The translations under genes and the position numbers were made by a program. From Rhizophagus clarus (lineage: Eukaryota; Glomeromycota; Glomeromycetes; Glomerales; Glomeraceae): a stretch of DNA of 64,000 bases. The notes under the pieces were generated by a model. It saw only the letters and a list, made by a program, of their open reading frames with translations. It was not told the origin of the DNA and did no database searches. Positions 60,310-64,000 of this stretch are shown here, one piece after another; the first letter of the stretch is position 1, and each line of letters begins with the position of its first letter. The stretch spans positions 64,501 through 128,500 of the forward strand of contig BLAL01000255.1 of NCBI GenBank assembly GCA_015698045.1. Reading direction: 5' to 3'.

Positions 60310-60953
60310 GGTGCGATATAAATATGGTCACTCAGAGGTGAGATTTATTTTTCTTAATGAATTTTTAAATGAATTGACTTTAGAATGGTTTCCTGTATAT
60401 CAAGAAAATAATTGTATGCTATAATAGACTCAATTTTTTTTTAATCAAGAATTTGGATACCGGACAGGATAAGTCTCACCTCTTTGAGGTGAGACTTATC
60501 CTGGATTTGTTTATGGTAATGAATCAGCTTTAGTATTAATTCTAGGATAACATAAAATCTGATATGCAAAATGAGCTTGCATTTGCGGCCTGCGAGCACA
60601 CTCAGACACTTTGGTCCTCGGTGCTCTTAGCCTTTTTTAAAGTTAAGCAATATAGCATACTTTTTTGTTATATTATTTGAGATTAAAAATCGGCCAGCGT
60701 GTTAACAAAGATGGTGTTCTTCTTTATCTTGTAAACAATAATTTGGGCAAAATGGGTATGTTAACAGGATTTGAGCCCAGCTTGATCTTAAGTCTGAATT
60801 CGATATTAGATTTCGATATGTTTCCTGAGGTTGCAAACAAATTTGAATCTCAAAAAGATTACATAAATTTCATATATTGGGAAATAAGCCAGGAGAGGCT
60901 TACACTAATTATACCTATACGGAAATCTGACCCCAGAACCCCTGTTTTATCCT
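60130..60953. repeat. Right terminal inverted repeat, ~824 bp
   Basis: The inverted partner of 49111-49936, ending GTTTTATCCT at 60953 and followed by ATATAT. It contains the 3' two thirds of the Cys-rich ORF, the 37-bp palindrome at 60466-60502 and the outward-reading ORF. Confidence 0.95.
60466..60502. repeat. Subterminal 37-bp perfect palindrome, right
   Basis: AGGATAAGTCTCACCTC, TTT loop, GAGGTGAGACTTATCCT: 17-bp arms with no mismatch, about 470 bp from the right terminus. GAGGTGAGA also occurs singly at 60333-60341, and in the non-TIR part at 50041 and 50586. Confidence 0.9.
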
Positions 60954-60961
60954 ATATATAA
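60564..60961 (+). pseudogene. TIR-encoded outward-reading ORF, right copy (frameshifted)
   Basis: Starts MQNELAFAACEHTQTLWSSV at 60564 and stops at TGA 60678-60680, because the T-run near 60660 is one base shorter than in the left copy. The frame resumes (LRLKIGQRVNKDGVLLYLVN) and continues to the terminus, where the last codons TCC TAT ATA TAA are formed by the end of the element plus the target duplication. The two TIR copies are broken at different positions. Function unknown. Confidence 0.6.
60954..60959. repeat. Target-site duplication, right (ATATAT)
   Basis: ATATAT directly after GTTTTATCCT, equal to the six bases before the left terminus. Confidence 0.7.
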
Positions 60962-62674
60962 TATTTTGTTATAAGCCTTATTTGTATTATACTTTACTAA
61001 AGTTTATTTGAAAGACAGAAACTCTAGCTTTTTAAAGAATACTTTTAAACAGTTTTTCATAAAATATTGAGTGAGTTTTCCTTGTAGCGAAGTAAAAAAA
61101 AGATGATTTTTTTTTTAACCATATGATCAGCTATGTTAATCCCTTTACCCTTAAAATCATTATTACTTAATTATTATTTTAGTAAATTTTCTTCCAATTT
61201 AAATTATAATCTATAAGAAAATTAATTTTTTTTTAAAAAATAAATAATTTATTGCATAAATAAATAATTTAACTAATATTAAACCAATTTTTATGAAAAT
61301 ACTATAATTAGATATTATCTAAATTTTACTTTTATTTAAATATAAATTTGCTTGATTTAAATAATAAGATATTAAAATACATGATTTTTTTTTTGAAATT
61401 TTACATACGTTTATTAAATTAATTTACTTGTTTACTGATCATTTCTATAGTAGTTTTTAAAATTTTTTATATAAAAAATAAAAAAAGATAAAATGATTTA
61501 GAGTTAAATCTATAAATTCGCAGATATGCATTAATTATTAAATAATATTAAAATCATTAAAATTTTAGGTTTTTTATTAAAGAAATACTTTTACTATTCA
61601 TAACATTTTCAATTAAACATTTTAAAATATAAAATTAATAATAAAGTTATAACAACATGTTCAGTTTATTTTAAAACATTTTAAAAAATAAAATTAGTAA
61701 TAAAATACTTATTTTTAAACAAATCTTAAGAGTTCTATTCTTATAATCCTAATAAATCATTATTTCTATTATTAAATTACTATTGATTTTTATAGGATTA
61801 GGTCTTAAGTAAATAAATTAAAAATTATTTTTACTTTATTAATTAATATATATTAAACTTACTTTTAAAACTTAATCAAAAATCAAGCCTTTTTATACAA
61901 AAATATTAATATAAAATTTTCCTAATATTTTTCTTACTAAAATTTATTTTTTTTCTTTCTAAGTGATGATTTATAATTTTTCATGCTTAGTATTATAAAA
62001 CTAACTAAAAATAATATTCTTAAAATAAAAAATAAATAAAAATAAATAAAAATAATTAACCAATAAAATATTTTATTACTATCTGGTTATATTATATAAT
62101 TATACTATTATTCAATTATGTTATATGGGATCTTTGCAATAGAAAGATATGAAACTCAAAAAAATTTTTAAATTTACTTTATATGCTAATTATATTTTTT
62201 ATACTTTTAAAATAAATGCAAATTTAATATTAATTAAATTTTTATTTTTTTTTGAGTTTTGTACCTTTCTATTGCAAAAACCCCATATGATATCATATGT
62301 TATAAATCACATTACTATTATATTTATTGCATCTCTACCTAATTATTTTTGTTATCATATTTATTACATTATAATAATTTAATAAATTGTTTTAATGAAA
62401 AAAAAAAGTTTTTTTTTAAAAATTAAAAAAATAATAGTTACTAAAAATGTCACATATAGATCATTTTTATATTAAAATTATCTTGTATAATATCAATCAT
62501 ATTACTTTATTTAGTAATTAAACATACAATTTTTTAAAGTACTATACTTATATAAATTAAGAAATTGATAGATTATCATGTTTTCTAATAATTTTTATTC
62601 TTATTTTCTGATCTTAAACAATAAAATTTTTTATAACATATAAAAAACTCTCTTTAAAAACACACTTTTTTTAA
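60962..62674. other. AT-rich flank, no gene seen
   Basis: Extremely AT-rich with short repeats, similar in texture to the left flank at 46.4-49.1 kb. One 77-codon frame (62149-62382) is Phe/Ile/Tyr-rich and not convincing. GAGTTTTGTACCTTTCTATT near 62254 is a loose reverse complement of AATAGAAAGATATGAAACTC at 62137, forming a weak inverted pair. Confidence 0.45.
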
Positions 62675-62682
62675 GATTGAAG

Positions 62683-63123
62683 TAGTGTTACGATCCGGAT
62701 GAATCTGTGATCCATTTTGTTCAATCCAGATTAATTTAGTTGATCTGGATAGTCGTCATGAATTTACGGATTCATCCAGAAATCTGCGGATTTCATCTGG
62801 ATCATTTGTTAAATTTGTAATTCAGGTCAACTTTATAATTCTGACCCGAATTATAATATCACGTGATCACAGATAAATATTTAGCCATCACGTAAAAAAT
62901 TTTAAACAAAAATTTTGTTAATTTTTGTATTACACAAACTTATAAATTTGGCTGGCACTATAAATCTGACCAAAATTATGATTTAACAGATCATCTAGAC
63001 CCATCTGCTTTTTTATTCAGATCCATCCATCATCTGACTGAATTCTAACAGATGATCTGAAACACTTCAGATCAGATTAATCTGCCAGATTAATGGATTG
63101 ACACGGTCTGGATCGTAACACTA
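62683..63123. mobile_element. hAT-type MITE, 441 bp
   Basis: The left end TAGTGTTACGATCCGGATG and the right end in reverse complement TAGTGTTACGATCCAGACC share 14 terminal bases, with further similar words inside (AATCCATT, CAGATTAATCT). A perfect 8-bp duplication GATTGAAG lies at 62675-62682 and 63124-63131. The interior is rich in GATC and ATCTGGAT palindromes. No coding capacity. The size, ends and duplication fit a non-autonomous hAT element. Confidence 0.93.
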
Positions 63124-63131
63124 GATTGAAG

Positions 63132-64000
63132 TTAAGAAATAAAAAAATATGCAATTTTAAAAATAAAAATATATGTAATTTTACAAGTAGATAAAGTTTT
63201 CTAAGCTTATAATAGTAGCTATTCAGGTAGTTTTTGTATAAAACATAAAAAACTAAAAAAAATACATTATTTTTTAATATTGTTAAATATACATAAATTT
63301 TTAAAGCAAAATTTCATCACTTTTATCAAAGTAAAGTACTTTTTATTGTCTAAGTAAAGTTGTTTAATAAAATCCAAAATATTCAGATTTTAAATTTTAT
63401 AAATATAGGTATAATATTTATAAAAAAACTTATATTTTTATAATAAAACTAATAATTAAATTGGCTATTTTTTATTTTATATATTTAAGCGTAATTTTAA
63501 TATTTTGGCAAAATAAAATTACTTATTGTGGTTTAAGTGATATTATTTAGAAATATTGAAAATATTTATTTATATTGTAATTTTTTAAGTATATAATAAA
63601 CATTTATAGAGAAATATATATTTTATAAAACTGTATTAATTTTCAATTTCTAAATTTTTTTACATTTGTTTAATGATTTCAGAGCGTAATTTTAATACTT
63701 TGGTCAAAGTAAACTACTTTTTATTGCTTAAGTAAAATTGTTTGAACAGTTAGATCTATACGTGTCTTAATTTTTATAATACTATGATTAATATATATGA
63801 AGAAATTAACATTTATATTTTTATACTTATTTAAAAACTTTAAAGTATAATTTTAATATTTTGACTAAGGTTGCTTGTCAAAATTAAGTAGTTTAAACCA
63901 AGGCCAAAACTTTTTTGTAGCCAAAAGTTTAGGCAATTAAAAGTAAATTTGCTAAAATTATAATGCTGAAATTATTATCAAAATGCCAAAATTTGGTTAA
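63132..64000. other. AT-rich sequence, no gene seen
   Basis: Diverged repeats such as TAAAGTAAACTACTTTTTAT (near 63330 and 63705) and CGTAATTTTAATATTTTGG (63490, 63683, 63848 variants), spaced roughly 160-360 bp apart. No supported coding frame. Confidence 0.45.

Larger units (their letters stand above)
49111..60953. mobile_element. Polinton/Maverick-like element with Gag-protease module, 11,843 bp
   Basis: The termini AGGATAAAAC and GTTTTATCCT begin with AG and end with CT, as in Polintons, and are flanked by a 6-bp duplication. Long TIRs (about 825 bp) run inwards. The plus strand has a DNA polymerase B pseudogene (50060-54719), a small ORF, an rve integrase (58442-59569) and a Cys-rich ORF. 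The minus strand has a Gag-like protein with zinc knuckle, a retropepsin-like protease, a coiled-coil ORF and a 127-aa ORF. No FtsK/HerA-type ATPase, jelly-roll capsid or adenain-like cysteine protease was found. Polintons have been reported from glomeromycotan fungi, but I know of no described type that combines PolB and integrase with Gag and an aspartic protease. Confidence 0.88.

Noticed and set aside
1-64000. CRISPR arrays, bacterial operons, tRNA or rRNA genes
   Set aside because: The tandem repeats lack the repeat-spacer pattern, genes have spliceosomal introns, and no cloverleaf or rRNA segment was recognised by eye. A tRNAscan or Infernal run would settle the RNA question.

Overview
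The window looks like a transposon-rich stretch of a very AT-rich fungal nuclear genome. GT-AG introns, BED-finger hAT genes, Plavaka/KDZ-type transposases, MULE remnants and a Polinton-like element with a protein-primed-type DNA polymerase B together suggest an arbuscular mycorrhizal fungus (Glomeromycotina, Rhizophagus-like). This assignment is inference from protein families and base composition; no database was searched.

Layout. 1-1.6 kb: two tandem satellites (about 103-bp and exactly 50-bp periods). 2.1-3.7 kb: a minus-strand gene fragment and an unrecognised 161-aa ORF. 4.4-10.7 kb: a decayed KDZ/Plavaka transposase (minus) and a second decayed gene (plus), bracketed by a pair of inverted ~190-bp repeats and carrying a 219-bp MITE. 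11-12 kb: tandem repeats. 12.4-14.9 kb: two broken minus-strand genes of unknown function. 16.1-24.7 kb: a broken multi-exon gene (A), split near its C-terminus by a 3,045-bp hAT element with a perfect 8-bp target duplication, followed by a second decayed BED/hAT-type transposase (B); a short palindrome (TGGACAA-AA-TTGTCCA) recurs in and around A and B. 25-31 kb: a second KDZ relic, a 1,345-bp non-autonomous hAT filled with a minisatellite, two more tandem arrays and a MULE fragment. 31-44 kb: mostly gene-poor AT-rich sequence around the only host-like gene, an intact 487-aa disordered protein at 37,530-38,993. 44,570-46,438: a pogo/Tigger-like element with TIRs, TA duplication and an apparently intact two-exon DD35D transposase.

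The most remarkable object is 49,111-60,953: an 11,843-bp Polinton/Maverick-like element with ~825-bp terminal inverted repeats, AG...CT termini and a 6-bp duplication (ATATAT). It carries a type-B DNA polymerase (broken by at least seven in-frame stops and two frameshifts, with an Asp-to-Asn change in polymerase motif C), an intact rve integrase, and on the opposite strand a retroelement-like Gag with a CCHC zinc knuckle followed by a retropepsin-like aspartic protease. No packaging ATPase, jelly-roll capsid or adenain-type protease is visible. If this arrangement holds in intact copies, the element joins a Polinton replication/integration module (PolB + integrase) to a retrovirus-like Gag-protease particle module in place of the usual Polinton virion genes. 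Most stops can be derived by single C-to-T changes, while the integrase and several small ORFs remain open.

60.9-64 kb: AT-rich sequence with a 441-bp hAT-type MITE with a perfect 8-bp target duplication.
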